Shown: positions 1 through 5,445, numbered from the stretch's first letter. The stretch: 9,435 nucleotides of DNA from Thermoleophilia bacterium (GCA_016929985.1 JAFGIH010000777.1:1-9435); one strand, 5' to 3'. The notes: generated by a model from the sequence alone, not told the origin. Numbers and translations are program-made.

Positions 1-11
1 AGAAGATCTAG
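1..11 (+). CDS. nusG: Probable 3' end of nusG (partial; only last codons)
   Basis: The first bases read, in one frame, as the end of an unseen codon, then AAG ATC TAG, so the protein ends in Lys-Ile-stop at 9-11. Many bacterial NusG transcription factors end in a KOW domain with a final ...EKI or similar, and nusG normally lies directly upstream of rplK. The call rests on this fit and on gene order alone. Too little sequence is present to test it, and the triplet could be chance. If correct, the nusG-rplK gap is only 38 bases, which suggests co-transcription. Confidence 0.4.
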
Positions 12-49
12 GTCGGTCGCAGACCCTCTAGAAGAGACGGAGATTCAAG

Positions 50-475
50 GTGGCGAAGAAGGTACGGGCGATAGTCAAGTTGCAGTGCGTCGGGGGCAAG
101 GCGAGCCCGGCCCCTCCGGTCGGCCCTGCTCTGGGTCAGCATGGCGTGAACATCATGGAGTTCTGCAAGGCCTACAATGCGGCCACTCAGGACCGCCTCG
201 ACCAGGTGGTCCCGGTGGAGCTTACCGTCTTCGAAGACCGGTCTTTCACGTTCATCCTCAAGACGGCTCCGGCCGCTGTACTCATACGCCAGGCTGCGGG
301 CATCGCTAAGGGATCGGGCAATCCTCGCAAGGAGAAGGTGGGCAAGATCACCAATGATCAGCTGCGGCAGATCGCCGAGGTGAAGATGCCCGACCTCAAC
401 GCGAACGACATCGACGCGGCCATGAAGATCCTGGCCGGAACGGCTCGTAGTATGGGAGTTACCATAGTGGAATAG
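50..475 (+). CDS. rplK: 50S ribosomal protein L11
   Basis: L11 binds the 23S rRNA GTPase-associated centre at the base of the L7/L12 stalk and takes part in factor-dependent GTP hydrolysis and the stringent response. The product is 141 aa, close to the 142 aa of the E. coli protein. The N-terminal domain contains the proline-rich segment [13 protein letters not shown] (about residues 20-32), the region linked to thiostrepton/micrococcin action in the family, followed by [12 protein letters not shown]. The C-terminal RNA-binding domain ends with [20 protein letters not shown] and GTARSMGV. The start is GTG at 50, preceded by a GGAG at 39-42 with 7-base spacing, and it gives the expected MAKKV N-terminus. 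Residues 13-16 (CVGG) differ slightly from the usual VAAG/IPAG, which I regard as natural variation. The gene is followed after 67 bases by rplA, its usual operon partner. Confidence 0.98.
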   Translation: MAKKVRAIVKLQCVGGKASPAPPVGPALGQHGVNIMEFCKAYNAATQDRLDQVVPVELTVFEDRSFTFILKTAPAAVLIRQAAGIAKGSGNPRKEKVGKITNDQLRQIAEVKMPDLNANDIDAAMKILAGTARSMGVTIVE

Positions 476-518
476 GCCCGCACCGCCGGGCACGACAGGT
501 GGGAGGGCCGGGTGGCCC
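476..518 (+). other. Two small GC hairpins in the rplK-rplA gap
   Basis: GCCCG at 476-480 pairs with CGGGC at 487-491, and GGGCC at 505-509 pairs with GGCCC at 514-518 around a 4-base loop. Neither is followed by a T-rich tract, so they do not look like terminators. They may simply reflect GC-rich spacer sequence. They could also slow ribosome access or protect mRNA ends between the two cistrons, but nothing in the sequence decides this. Confidence 0.35.
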
Positions 519-542
519 GTCTGACCACCAGGAGGTATCGCG

Positions 543-1256
543 ATGAGCAAGGATTCCAAGCGCTTCAAAGAAGCCAAGAAGGCCGTGGAGCAGGGCCGCG
601 TCTACACCCCCGTGGAAGCAGCCACTCTGTTAAAGAGCCTTGAAACGGCCAACTTCGACGAGACGGTCGAGGTCCACATCAAGCTGGGTGTCAATCCCCG
701 GCACGCCGATCAGCAGGTGCGCGGCACCGTCATGTTGCCGCACGGCACGGGCAAGTCCGTTCGGGTGGCCGTTTTCGCCAAGGGTGAGAAGGCCACCGAG
801 GCTGAGGCCGCCGGCGCCGATCTGGTAGGGGCTGAAGACCTCGCGGCGCAGGTCGAGGGAGGCATGCTCGATTTCGACGCCGCCATCGCCACTCCCGACA
901 TGATGGGTGTGGTAGGCAAGCTGGGCCGGGTGCTGGGCCCGCGGGGGCTCATGCCCAACCCGAAGGCGGGCACCGTGACCTTCGAGGTCGGCAAGGCCGT
1001 CACCGACATGAAGGGCGGCAAGATCGAGTACCGTACCGACAAGTTCGGCGTCGTGCACGTGATCATCGGCAAGAAGTCGTTCACCACCGAGCAGTTGGTG
1101 GGCAATTACGGCGAGATACTGGGTGAGCTCATCCGGGTCAAGCCGGCGTCCGCCAAGGGCAAGTACCTACGATCCATCACCATCACGAGCACCATGGGCC
1201 CCGGCATCCCGCTGGATACCTCCAAGACCCGGGCGCTGGTGGAAGAGGAAGCCTGA
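543..1256 (+). CDS. rplA: 50S ribosomal protein L1
   Basis: L1 forms the mobile L1 stalk of the large subunit that handles E-site tRNA release. In several bacteria it also represses its own L11-L1 mRNA. The product is 237 aa, compared with about 234 aa in E. coli. The body has the conserved [18 protein letters not shown] segment (first domain II strand), the hallmark [15 protein letters not shown] at residues 132-146, and the RNA-contacting [10 protein letters not shown] segment. The ATG at 543 is preceded by a strong AGGAGGT (530-536) with 6-base spacing. It lies 67 bases after rplK and is followed by an intrinsic terminator, so it is the last gene of the (nusG)-rplK-rplA unit. No typical L1-binding leader is obvious in the few bases visible upstream of rplK. 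Confidence 0.98.
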   Translation: MSKDSKRFKEAKKAVEQGRVYTPVEAATLLKSLETANFDETVEVHIKLGVNPRHADQQVRGTVMLPHGTGKSVRVAVFAKGEKATEAEAAGADLVGAEDLAAQVEGGMLDFDAAIATPDMMGVVGKLGRVLGPRGLMPNPKAGTVTFEVGKAVTDMKGGKIEYRTDKFGVVHVIIGKKSFTTEQLVGNYGEILGELIRVKPASAKGKYLRSITITSTMGPGIPLDTSKTRALVEEEA

Positions 1257-1286
1257 GCGGCAGGCTCTTACAACTGTGAATGGCAC

Positions 1287-1316
1287 GACGGGCGCCCTGC
1301 GGGTGCCCGTCTTTCT
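1287..1316 (+). terminator. Intrinsic terminator after rplA
   Basis: An 11-bp stem pairs GACGGGCGCCC (1287-1297) with GGGTGCCCGTC (1301-1311), with one G-U wobble and a 3-base TGC loop. TTTCT follows at 1312-1316. It starts about 30 bases after the rplA stop. The stem is very stable, but the T tract is short and interrupted by a C, so some read-through is plausible. It marks the end of the rplK-rplA transcript and separates it from the glycyl radical enzyme gene. Confidence 0.72.
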
Positions 1317-1325
1317 ACATATAGG

Positions 1326-1339
1326 GACACGCGGGTGTC
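1326..1339 (+). other. Short inverted repeat upstream of the GRE gene
   Basis: GACAC (1326-1330) and GTGTC (1335-1339) form a 5-bp palindrome around GCGG, located 33 bases before the GRE start codon. It could be a small operator or a 5' UTR hairpin. It is too short to identify with any known regulator. The surrounding 1317-1372 has an AT-rich patch (ACATATAG at 1317-1324) but no convincing -35/-10 pair, so I cannot point to the GRE promoter. Confidence 0.25.
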
Positions 1340-1372
1340 AGCCGTAGGCGTTCGAAGGCGAGGAGAACCATC

Positions 1373-3811
1373 ATGTTCGAGCTGAGAGAGATAACGCCGC
1401 GGGTGCAGCGGCTCCGTGACAAGTACCGGGACGCCCTTCCCACGCTCGATGCCGAGCGGGTCAGGATACTGACCGACTACTACAAGGTGAGCGATAAGGA
1501 GCAGCCGGTCTTGCGGCGGGCGAACGCCCTCTACGAGATCCTCAGCAAGATGCCCGTGAGGGTGGAGCCCGACGAGCTCATCGTCGGGAAGGTGAGCGGG
1601 CACTTTCGGGGTTGCAGCCTCTGGCCTGAGTGGGGCGGCCTGGGGTGGCTCATCCAGGAGCTCGACAGCGGCGCCTACGACAACAAGACGGTCGCCGACG
1701 GCTACATGACGCTCTCCGACCCCGACCGGGAGTACCTGCGCTCGGTGGAAGGCTTCTGGCGCGAGAACTGCATCAGCGCCACCGTCGATGCCGCCATGCC
1801 TCCGGAGCTGGCGACGCTTGCGAGCGCCGTCGTGCTCTTGTCCGGTCCCGTGGGCAACGGCGCCGTGCCCAGTGGCCATTTCAACGCCAACTACCGCAAG
1901 GTAATCGAGAAGGGCTTCGGCGCTATCAAACGGGAGGCAACGCAGAAGCTCGAGGAGCTGAACGGCAAGATCACCGGCCACGATGCGGAGAAGCACTTCT
2001 TCTATCGCGCGGTTGTCAGGTGCTGCGACGCGGCCATCGTGTTCGCGAAGCGGCACGCGGAAGAATGCCGCCGCCTCGCCGCAGAGTGCCCCGGCGATGA
2101 TCCCCACGCGCGCGGTCCGGTAGACGAGACGCGCCGCGAGGAGCTGCTCGCGCTGGCTGATTCGCTCGAGTGGATCATGGAGAACCCGGCCAGGACCTTC
2201 CACGAGGCGCTCCAGGCCTGCTATCTCTACCACCTGCTCCTCAGCCTCGAGGGCAGCTACCTGGGGCTGACCATCGGCCGGGTCGACCAGCACGTGGGTG
2301 ACTACCTCCAGGCCGATCTGGAGGCGGGGCGGATCACTCTGGGTGAAGCTCAAGAGCTCATGGACTGCTTCTTCCTCAAGCTTGCCGACCTGTTCATGTC
2401 AGGGCCGGTGTTTCTCATGCGCACGGCCGGGGCCTACTCAAACAACATGCGTATCACCATCGGAGGTCGCAAGCCCGACGGCAGCGATGCCACCAACGAG
2501 GCTACTTATCTCTGTCTGCAGTCGACACTGCGGTTGGAGCTCCACGATCCCAACCTCTCGCTTTGTCTGCACAAGGATTCGCCGGACGAGCTGTGGGAGG
2601 CGGGCATCGAGACTTCCAAGAAGGTGGGCGGCGTCCCGACTTTGGACAATGCCGACCGCGTCGCCGAGCTTCTGCACAACCGGGGGCTCGCCATGGAGGA
2701 TGCGCGCAACTTCTGCGTGTGCGGCTGCGTGGAGTACTCCGGGTCGGGCTGCGAGTACGCCAATGCGAGCGGCCCGTTCTCAAAGGCCTTCGTGAATGTC
2801 AACAACATCCTTCTGCAGGCCATCAACAACGGCGTCAACCCGCAGAACGGCCAGCGGGGCGGGCTGGAGACCGGCCTCCTCTCCGATATGGAGACCTTCG
2901 ACGAGGTGAAAGAGGCCTTCAAGGCACAGCTCGAGTACTTCCTCGACTGGCAGTTCACCATCTACGCCATCTGCGAGTACGTGGGCATCCGCGAGATGCC
3001 GGTGCCCATCGCCTCGGCGACGATGGATGGGTGCATGGAGAGCGGGCGCGACATGATGTGGGGTGGAGCGAAGTACAACTCTACGGGTGTTGCGACGATG
3101 GGCGTGGGCACCCTGGCCGACAGCCTGGCCGCCATCAAATACATGGTCTACGACAAGAGGCTGTGCACCGACCGTCAGCTGCTCGATGCGGTGCGCGCAG
3201 ACTGGAAGGGCCACGAGCTACTCAGGGAGCGCATCAAGAACGAGGTCCCCAAGTACGGCAACGGCGACCCCTATGTGGACGAGCTCGCCACCTGGGCCGT
3301 CCAGCTCTTTGCCGACAAGGTGAACTCGTACCTGGGGCCCCGGGGCGTGCACCAGGCTGGGCTGTACTCGGCCGCGGCCAACGTCATGTGGGGATACATG
3401 ACCCACGCGACCCCAAACGGCCGCCGCACCGGCGAGCCGCTCTCCGACGCGGCCACGCCTTCGAACGACGCTGAGAAGAACGGCCCCACGGGGGTCATGC
3501 GATCGGTGCTGGCACTCGACTCGGGCCGGTTCGGCAACGGTCTGCAGTTCAACATGAAATTCCATCCCTCCAGCCTGGAGGGCCCGGACGGCAACGAGAA
3601 GCTGCGCCGGCTGGTGGAGGCTTTCTTCGAACAGGGCGGCCAGCAGGTGCAGTACAACGTGATCGATTCGCAAGTGCTGCGGGAGGCGCAGGCCAAGCCC
3701 GAGGAGTACCGTGACCTCGTGGTGAGGGTGGCCGGCTTCTCAGCTTATTTCGTCGAACTCTACGAGGATCTGCAGGATCACCTGATCGCGAGGGCGGAGT
3801 TGTCGGTCTAG
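1373..3811 (+). CDS. Glycyl radical enzyme of the pyruvate formate-lyase-like superfamily, substrate unassigned
   Basis: This 812-aa cytoplasmic protein is a complete GRE. After activation, such enzymes store a radical on a backbone glycine, pass it to a cysteine thiyl, and use that to split or eliminate from a substrate. The PFL-type barrel runs from the N-terminus (RVQRLRDKYRDALP) to about residue 680. It includes SGHFNANY with His169, in the place of the glycerol-dehydratase His, and GRVDQHVGDYLQADLEAGR. The thiyl loop is NFCVCGCVEYSGSGC with predicted Cys452 and Glu454. The glycyl domain has ATPNGRR (679-685), NMKFHPS and RVAGFSAYF with predicted radical Gly788, 24 residues from the C-terminus. 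Single, non-adjacent cysteines exclude true pyruvate formate-lyase (Cys-Cys). Glu at Cys+2 places it among the dehydratase, C-N/C-S lyase and decarboxylase types. Tyr455 replaces the common Pro, and there is no Asp at the glycerol-dehydratase position (Cys+14 is Ser466). No radical-SAM activase is encoded nearby. The start is ATG with GAGGAG at 1360-1365, 7 bases upstream. There is no frameshift or truncation, and base composition matches the neighbours. The family assignment is firm; the specific reaction is unknown. Confidence 0.95.
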   Translation: MFELREITPRVQRLRDKYRDALPTLDAERVRILTDYYKVSDKEQPVLRRANALYEILSKMPVRVEPDELIVGKVSGHFRGCSLWPEWGGLGWLIQELDSGAYDNKTVADGYMTLSDPDREYLRSVEGFWRENCISATVDAAMPPELATLASAVVLLSGPVGNGAVPSGHFNANYRKVIEKGFGAIKREATQKLEELNGKITGHDAEKHFFYRAVVRCCDAAIVFAKRHAEECRRLAAECPGDDPHARGPVDETRREELLALADSLEWIMENPARTFHEALQACYLYHLLLSLEGSYLGLTIGRVDQHVGDYLQADLEAGRITLGEAQELMDCFFLKLADLFMSGPVFLMRTAGAYSNNMRITIGGRKPDGSDATNEATYLCLQSTLRLELHDPNLSLCLHKDSPDELWEAGIETSKKVGGVPTLDNADRVAELLHNRGLAMEDARNFCVCGCVEYSGSGCEYANASGPFSKAFVNVNNILLQAINNGVNPQNGQRGGLETGLLSDMETFDEVKEAFKAQLEYFLDWQFTIYAICEYVGIREMPVPIASATMDGCMESGRDMMWGGAKYNSTGVATMGVGTLADSLAAIKYMVYDKRLCTDRQLLDAVRADWKGHELLRERIKNEVPKYGNGDPYVDELATWAVQLFADKVNSYLGPRGVHQAGLYSAAANVMWGYMTHATPNGRRTGEPLSDAATPSNDAEKNGPTGVMRSVLALDSGRFGNGLQFNMKFHPSSLEGPDGNEKLRRLVEAFFEQGGQQVQYNVIDSQVLREAQAKPEEYRDLVVRVAGFSAYFVELYEDLQDHLIARAELSV

Positions 3812-3845
3812 GCCGGCGAGGCCGCGGCCCTCTCTCAGTGAGTGG

Positions 3846-3931
3846 CAGACCGGCCCACTACCCTGCCTCCGCAGCGCGCCAGATACCTGTGGGCGACGGA
3901 GACTGCTCCGGCAGGGCAGCGGACCGGTCTG
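3846..3931 (+). other. Nested inverted repeats, possible structured RNA 3' of the GRE gene
   Basis: CAGACCGG (3846-3853) is perfectly complementary to CCGGTCTG (3924-3931). Nested inside, CCCTGCC (3861-3867) is complementary to GGCAGGG (3910-3916). Further in, TCCG (3868-3871) can pair with CGGA (3897-3900) and CGCC (3877-3880) with GGCG (3892-3895). Together they form a long, interrupted hairpin of about 86 bases. It starts 34 bases after the GRE stop and has no T tract behind it. It could be the 3' end or processing structure of the GRE mRNA, a small RNA, or a by-product of GC-rich sequence. I do not recognise it as a known riboswitch or RNA family. Confidence 0.45.
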
Positions 3932-3969
3932 GACCTCGCCGCGCCGGGCCGCGGCCTCGCGGGCTGGCT

Positions 3970-4008
3970 GTGAGGTTGGGGCGCGGGGCCTCACTTCATG
4001 AGCGCGCC
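3970..4008 (+). other. Alternative overlapping hairpins, weak terminator candidate
   Basis: Two mutually exclusive pairings exist. GTGAGG (3970-3975) pairs with CCTCAC (3989-3994). Alternatively GGCGCG (3980-3985) plus CTCA (3990-3993) pair with TGAGCGCGCC (3999-4008), with a 4-base bulge. The second is followed by TTCTCC, only a weak pyrimidine tail. It is the best visible candidate for ending the GRE transcript but falls short of a standard intrinsic terminator. Confidence 0.28.
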
Positions 4009-4074
4009 TTCTCCGTCCGCTTACCCCTCCGTAGTGCGCCGCCGGGTCCGCACCGCCACCGGTCTCGCTCGCGG

Positions 4075-4083
4075 TGCTATAAT
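4075..4083 (+). promoter_or_regulatory. Extended -10 promoter for rplJ-rplL (sigma-70/SigA type)
   Basis: TGCTATAAT contains a perfect -10 hexamer TATAAT (4078-4083) preceded by the extended TG-N element. No good -35 lies 16-18 bases upstream (4055-4060 is GCCACC), which is acceptable for extended -10 promoters. Transcription would begin near 4090-4093, immediately before the L10 leader, which supports the call. It gives rplJL, and probably rpoBC, a start independent of the rplKA and GRE transcripts. Confidence 0.8.
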
Positions 4084-4096
4084 GCGCCCCCTATCC

Positions 4097-4253
4097 GCCC
4101 AAGACAGCTGGTGCCGCTCCGGCGGCAGAAGCGGAAGAGGCCTTGCGGAACGAGTTCCGGGTCTTCCCGCCAGCCGAGGCAGAGTGTGACCGACATAAGG
4201 CTCGTACGAGCGTGTGATGTCATCGTCCGCCTCTGCTACAGGAGGTGGACGAT
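4097..4253 (+). ncRNA. Ribosomal protein L10 leader (autoregulatory 5' UTR element)
   Basis: The signature halves of the L10 leader are GACAGCTGG (4103-4111) and CCAGCCGAGG (4170-4179). Helix GCTGG/CCAGC (4107-4111 with 4170-4174) is flanked by the unpaired CAAGACA and CGA of a kink-turn, then closed by GCC/GGC (4097-4099 with 4178-4180). Inside sit a 6-bp hairpin TGCCGC/GCGGCA (4112-4127, UCCG loop), a GGAAGA/TCTTCC helix (4133-4138 with 4162-4167) and CGGAA/TTCCG (4146-4159). Downstream, GCAGAG (4179-4184) can pair with CTCTGC (4231-4236), supported by GACAT/ATGTC (4192-4196 with 4217-4221) and a GCTC-GTAC-GAGC cap (4200-4211); this is the antiterminator. It competes both with the kink-turn closing stem (bases 4179-4180) and with the terminator. 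In the known family, the L10-L12 complex binds the kink-turn. Termination on binding is inferred from these overlaps. Confidence 0.87.
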
Positions 4254-4261
4254 TTGTTTGT
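4222..4261 (+). terminator. Attenuator (intrinsic terminator) of the L10 leader
   Basis: ATCGTCCGCCTC (4222-4233) pairs with GAGGTGGACGAT (4242-4253), a 12-bp stem with one G-U pair and an 8-base loop, followed by TTGTTTGT (4254-4261). It ends just before the rplJ Shine-Dalgarno sequence. Its left arm is shared with the antiterminator pairing CTCTGC at 4231-4236, so only one can form. This is the regulated stop of rplJ-rplL expression. Confidence 0.83.
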
Positions 4262-4278
4262 GAAGGAGGTGAAACAGT

Positions 4279-4806
4279 ATGCCGAGACCGGACAAGATCG
4301 AGACCGTGAAGGAGATCGCCGCTGATCTCAAAGCGACGAACATCTACTACTTCTTGGACTATCGAGGCCTGACCTTCGCCGAGACCAGCGACCTCCGGGC
4401 GCGTCTTCGCAAAGCCGACGCGAATCTCAAAGTGGTGAAGAACACCCTTGCCAAGATCGCAGCCACCGACGCCGGCGTCGAGGGGCTCGATGGTTACCTC
4501 CAAGGGCCCACGGCCATCGCCTATTGCCATGGTGATCCCGTGAAAGTCGCCAAGATCATCCAGGACTTCATCAAAGAGAAGAAGAAGCCCATCGTCCTGC
4601 GTGGGGGCAGGTTGGAGCGCTCCCTTCTTACCACGGCCGACATGGAGAAGCTCGCCACGCTTCCCAGCCGCGAGCAGCTTCTGGGACAGTTGGTGGGTCT
4701 CATAGCCTCACCGTTGACCGGGTTGGTCAACGTCCTCAACGGGCCTATCCGTGCGCTCGTGGTCATCATGGGCCAAGTGCAAGAGAAGAAGGCCAGCGCC
4801 GCCTGA
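4279..4806 (+). CDS. rplJ: 50S ribosomal protein L10
   Basis: L10 anchors the L7/L12 dimers to 23S rRNA next to L11 and, as the L10-L12 complex, represses its own mRNA. The product is 175 aa (E. coli 165). The N-terminal RNA-binding domain shows YYFLDYRGLT (23-32) and LKVVKNTL (50-57). The middle contains LPSREQLLGQLVGLIASPLT. The long C-terminal helix from about residue 143 (ending IMGQVQEKKASAA) is the L7/L12 docking helix, whose length sets the number of dimers bound. The ATG at 4279 has a strong GGAGGT (4265-4270) with 8-base spacing. The upstream L10 leader and promoter are the matching control elements. rplL follows after 77 bases. Confidence 0.97.
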   Translation: MPRPDKIETVKEIAADLKATNIYYFLDYRGLTFAETSDLRARLRKADANLKVVKNTLAKIAATDAGVEGLDGYLQGPTAIAYCHGDPVKVAKIIQDFIKEKKKPIVLRGGRLERSLLTTADMEKLATLPSREQLLGQLVGLIASPLTGLVNVLNGPIRALVVIMGQVQEKKASAA

Positions 4807-4883
4807 CAGGGCTGAGCGCGGGTTCTGATCGTCGTTCGTCAGTGCAAAGGTGTGTAGCAGTAACAGGAAGGAGATGAGCTAAG

Positions 4884-5261
4884 GTGACCCCTAACGAGCT
4901 CATAGAAGAGATCAAGAAGATGTCCGTGCTCGAGCTCTCCACGCTGGTCAAGGCGCTGGAAGAGGAATTCGGCGTGAGCGCCTCCGTAGCCGTGGCCGCC
5001 CCGGCCGCCGGCGCCGCCGCCGCGGCTCCGGCCGAGGAAGCTGAAGAGCAGACCGAGTTCGACGTTATCCTCAAGGCCGCCGGCGCCGAGAAGATCAAGG
5101 TCATCAAGGTCGTGCGTGCCCTCACCGGTCTGGGTCTGAAAGAGGCCAAGGACCTGGTCGACGGGGCCCCGAACCCGGTGAAGCAGGCCATTCCCAAGGC
5201 CGAAGCCGAAGACATCAAGAAGCAGCTCGAGGAAGTCGGCGCCGAGATCGAGGTCAAGTAG
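4884..5261 (+). CDS. rplL: 50S ribosomal protein L7/L12
   Basis: L7/L12 is the multi-copy stalk protein that recruits translation factors EF-G, EF-Tu and IF2. The 125-aa product has the three standard parts: an N-terminal dimerisation helix pair (about 1-32, [20 protein letters not shown]), a flexible Ala/Pro-rich hinge (about 33-56) and the C-terminal factor-binding domain (57-125). The last includes [20 protein letters not shown] and ends AEIEVK. The start is GTG at 4884, with GGAAGGAG at 4866-4873 spaced 10 bases. An in-frame alternative upstream is not available. The spacing and strong ribosome binding site fit the need for several L12 copies per L10. Two strong hairpins follow before rpoB. 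Confidence 0.97.
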   Translation: MTPNELIEEIKKMSVLELSTLVKALEEEFGVSASVAVAAPAAGAAAAAPAEEAEEQTEFDVILKAAGAEKIKVIKVVRALTGLGLKEAKDLVDGAPNPVKQAIPKAEAEDIKKQLEEVGAEIEVK

Positions 5262-5269
5262 CCCTCTTA

Positions 5270-5310
5270 CGTTGTCGGGGCGCCGGTATCAGTTCGGTGC
5301 CCCGACAACG
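5270..5310 (+). other. 16-bp hairpin in the rplL-rpoB gap (possible processing site)
   Basis: CGTTGTCGGGGCGCCG (5270-5285) pairs with CGGTGCCCCGACAACG (5295-5310), with a single G-U wobble, around a 9-base loop. It lies 8 bases after the rplL stop. The next bases (AACACAAG) are not T-rich, so it is not an intrinsic terminator. In E. coli this same gap contains an attenuator and an RNase III cleavage site that set the ribosomal protein to RNA polymerase ratio. A similar processing or mRNA 3'-end protecting role is likely here by position, but is inferred. Confidence 0.7.
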
Positions 5311-5315
5311 AACAC

Positions 5316-5362
5316 AAGCCCGGTTCTGGTGGGTGGAACACGATCCATCCAGGGCCGGGCTT
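5316..5362 (+). other. Second two-segment hairpin in the rplL-rpoB gap
   Basis: AAGCCCGG (5316-5323) pairs with CCGGGCTT (5355-5362), and inside it TGGGTGGA (5330-5337) pairs with TCCATCCA (5344-5351) around a 6-base loop, with one G-U. An asymmetric internal loop separates the two 8-bp segments. Only TGCCG follows, so it does not look like a terminator. It sits in tandem with the preceding hairpin and just before the candidate rpoB promoter. It is most simply a mRNA stabilising or processing structure. Confidence 0.6.
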
Positions 5363-5389
5363 GCCGTGCATTACACGTCATGTTAATAT
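5361..5389 (+). promoter_or_regulatory. Candidate internal promoter for rpoB-rpoC
   Basis: TTGCCG (5361-5366) and TAATAT (5384-5389) are spaced by 17 bases, and the -10 carries an upstream TG-N (TGT at 5381-5383). The region around 5370-5392 is clearly more AT-rich than its surroundings. Each hexamer matches the sigma-70 consensus at only four of six positions, so this is a moderate call. A separate rpoBC promoter is known in other actinobacteria. Transcription would begin around 5396, leaving a leader of about 50 bases. Confidence 0.42.
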
Positions 5390-5445
5390 ACAGGGTTGCG
5401 CGCTGAACCTTGTGCACACCCCCGGCATGTGAGGAGTGATCCCCT

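Larger units (their letters stand above)
3812..4074 (+). other. GC-rich non-coding spacer between the GRE gene and the rplJ promoter
   Basis: This stretch follows the GRE stop and precedes the rplJ promoter. I see no convincing gene in it on either strand: the reading frames crossing it give low-complexity Arg/Ser/Pro/Ala-rich translations without domains, and the plus-strand one runs through the rplJ promoter and leader. No tRNA T-arm-like GGTTCGA motif is present. It holds a nested inverted repeat (3846-3931) and overlapping weak hairpins (3970-4008), listed separately. It begins with a GGCCGCGGCC palindrome (3821-3830), whose arms are too close together to form a useful stem. There is no classical stem-plus-T-tract terminator for the GRE transcript. 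Confidence 0.6.

Noticed and set aside
1268..2353. Long minus-strand open frame (361 codons) opposite the rplA terminator and the GRE N-terminal half
   Set aside because: It is antisense to a clear GRE gene, its translation is rich in Ala/Arg/Glu/Val/His without any recognisable domain, and such frames arise commonly opposite GC-rich codons.
2563..3474. Plus-strand open frame (303 codons) in a shifted frame inside the GRE gene
   Set aside because: It overlaps the conserved catalytic region of the GRE, and its Arg/Gly/Ala-rich translation shows no domain; an out-of-frame shadow.
1373..3811. True pyruvate formate-lyase (pflB)
   Set aside because: Pyruvate formate-lyase has two adjacent catalytic cysteines; this loop has single, spaced cysteines with Glu at Cys+2, and the glycyl loop is RVAGF rather than RVSGYAV.
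1373..3811. Assigning the GRE as glycerol/propanediol dehydratase, choline lyase or hydroxyproline dehydratase
   Set aside because: The fold and length fit, but the GCVEP motif and the dehydratase Asp are absent, and no pathway genes are adjacent, so a specific name would be a guess.
3821..3835. GGCCGCGGCC palindrome followed by CTCTC as a GRE terminator
   Set aside because: The arms are too close to leave a workable loop, and the following pyrimidines are not a T tract.
3740..3994. Minus-strand open frame of 84 codons at the GRE 3' end
   Set aside because: It overlaps the conserved glycyl radical domain coding region, and its translation has no recognisable feature.
3838..4263. Plus-strand open frame of 141 codons in the GRE-rplJ gap
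   Set aside because: It runs through the extended -10 promoter, the L10 leader and its terminator, has no good ribosome binding site, and its translation is low-complexity Arg/Ser/Pro without motifs.
4874..4882. ATG-AGC-TAA mini-frame just before the rplL GTG
   Set aside because: Only two codons long and directly abutting the Shine-Dalgarno sequence, leaving no spacing for initiation; chance.
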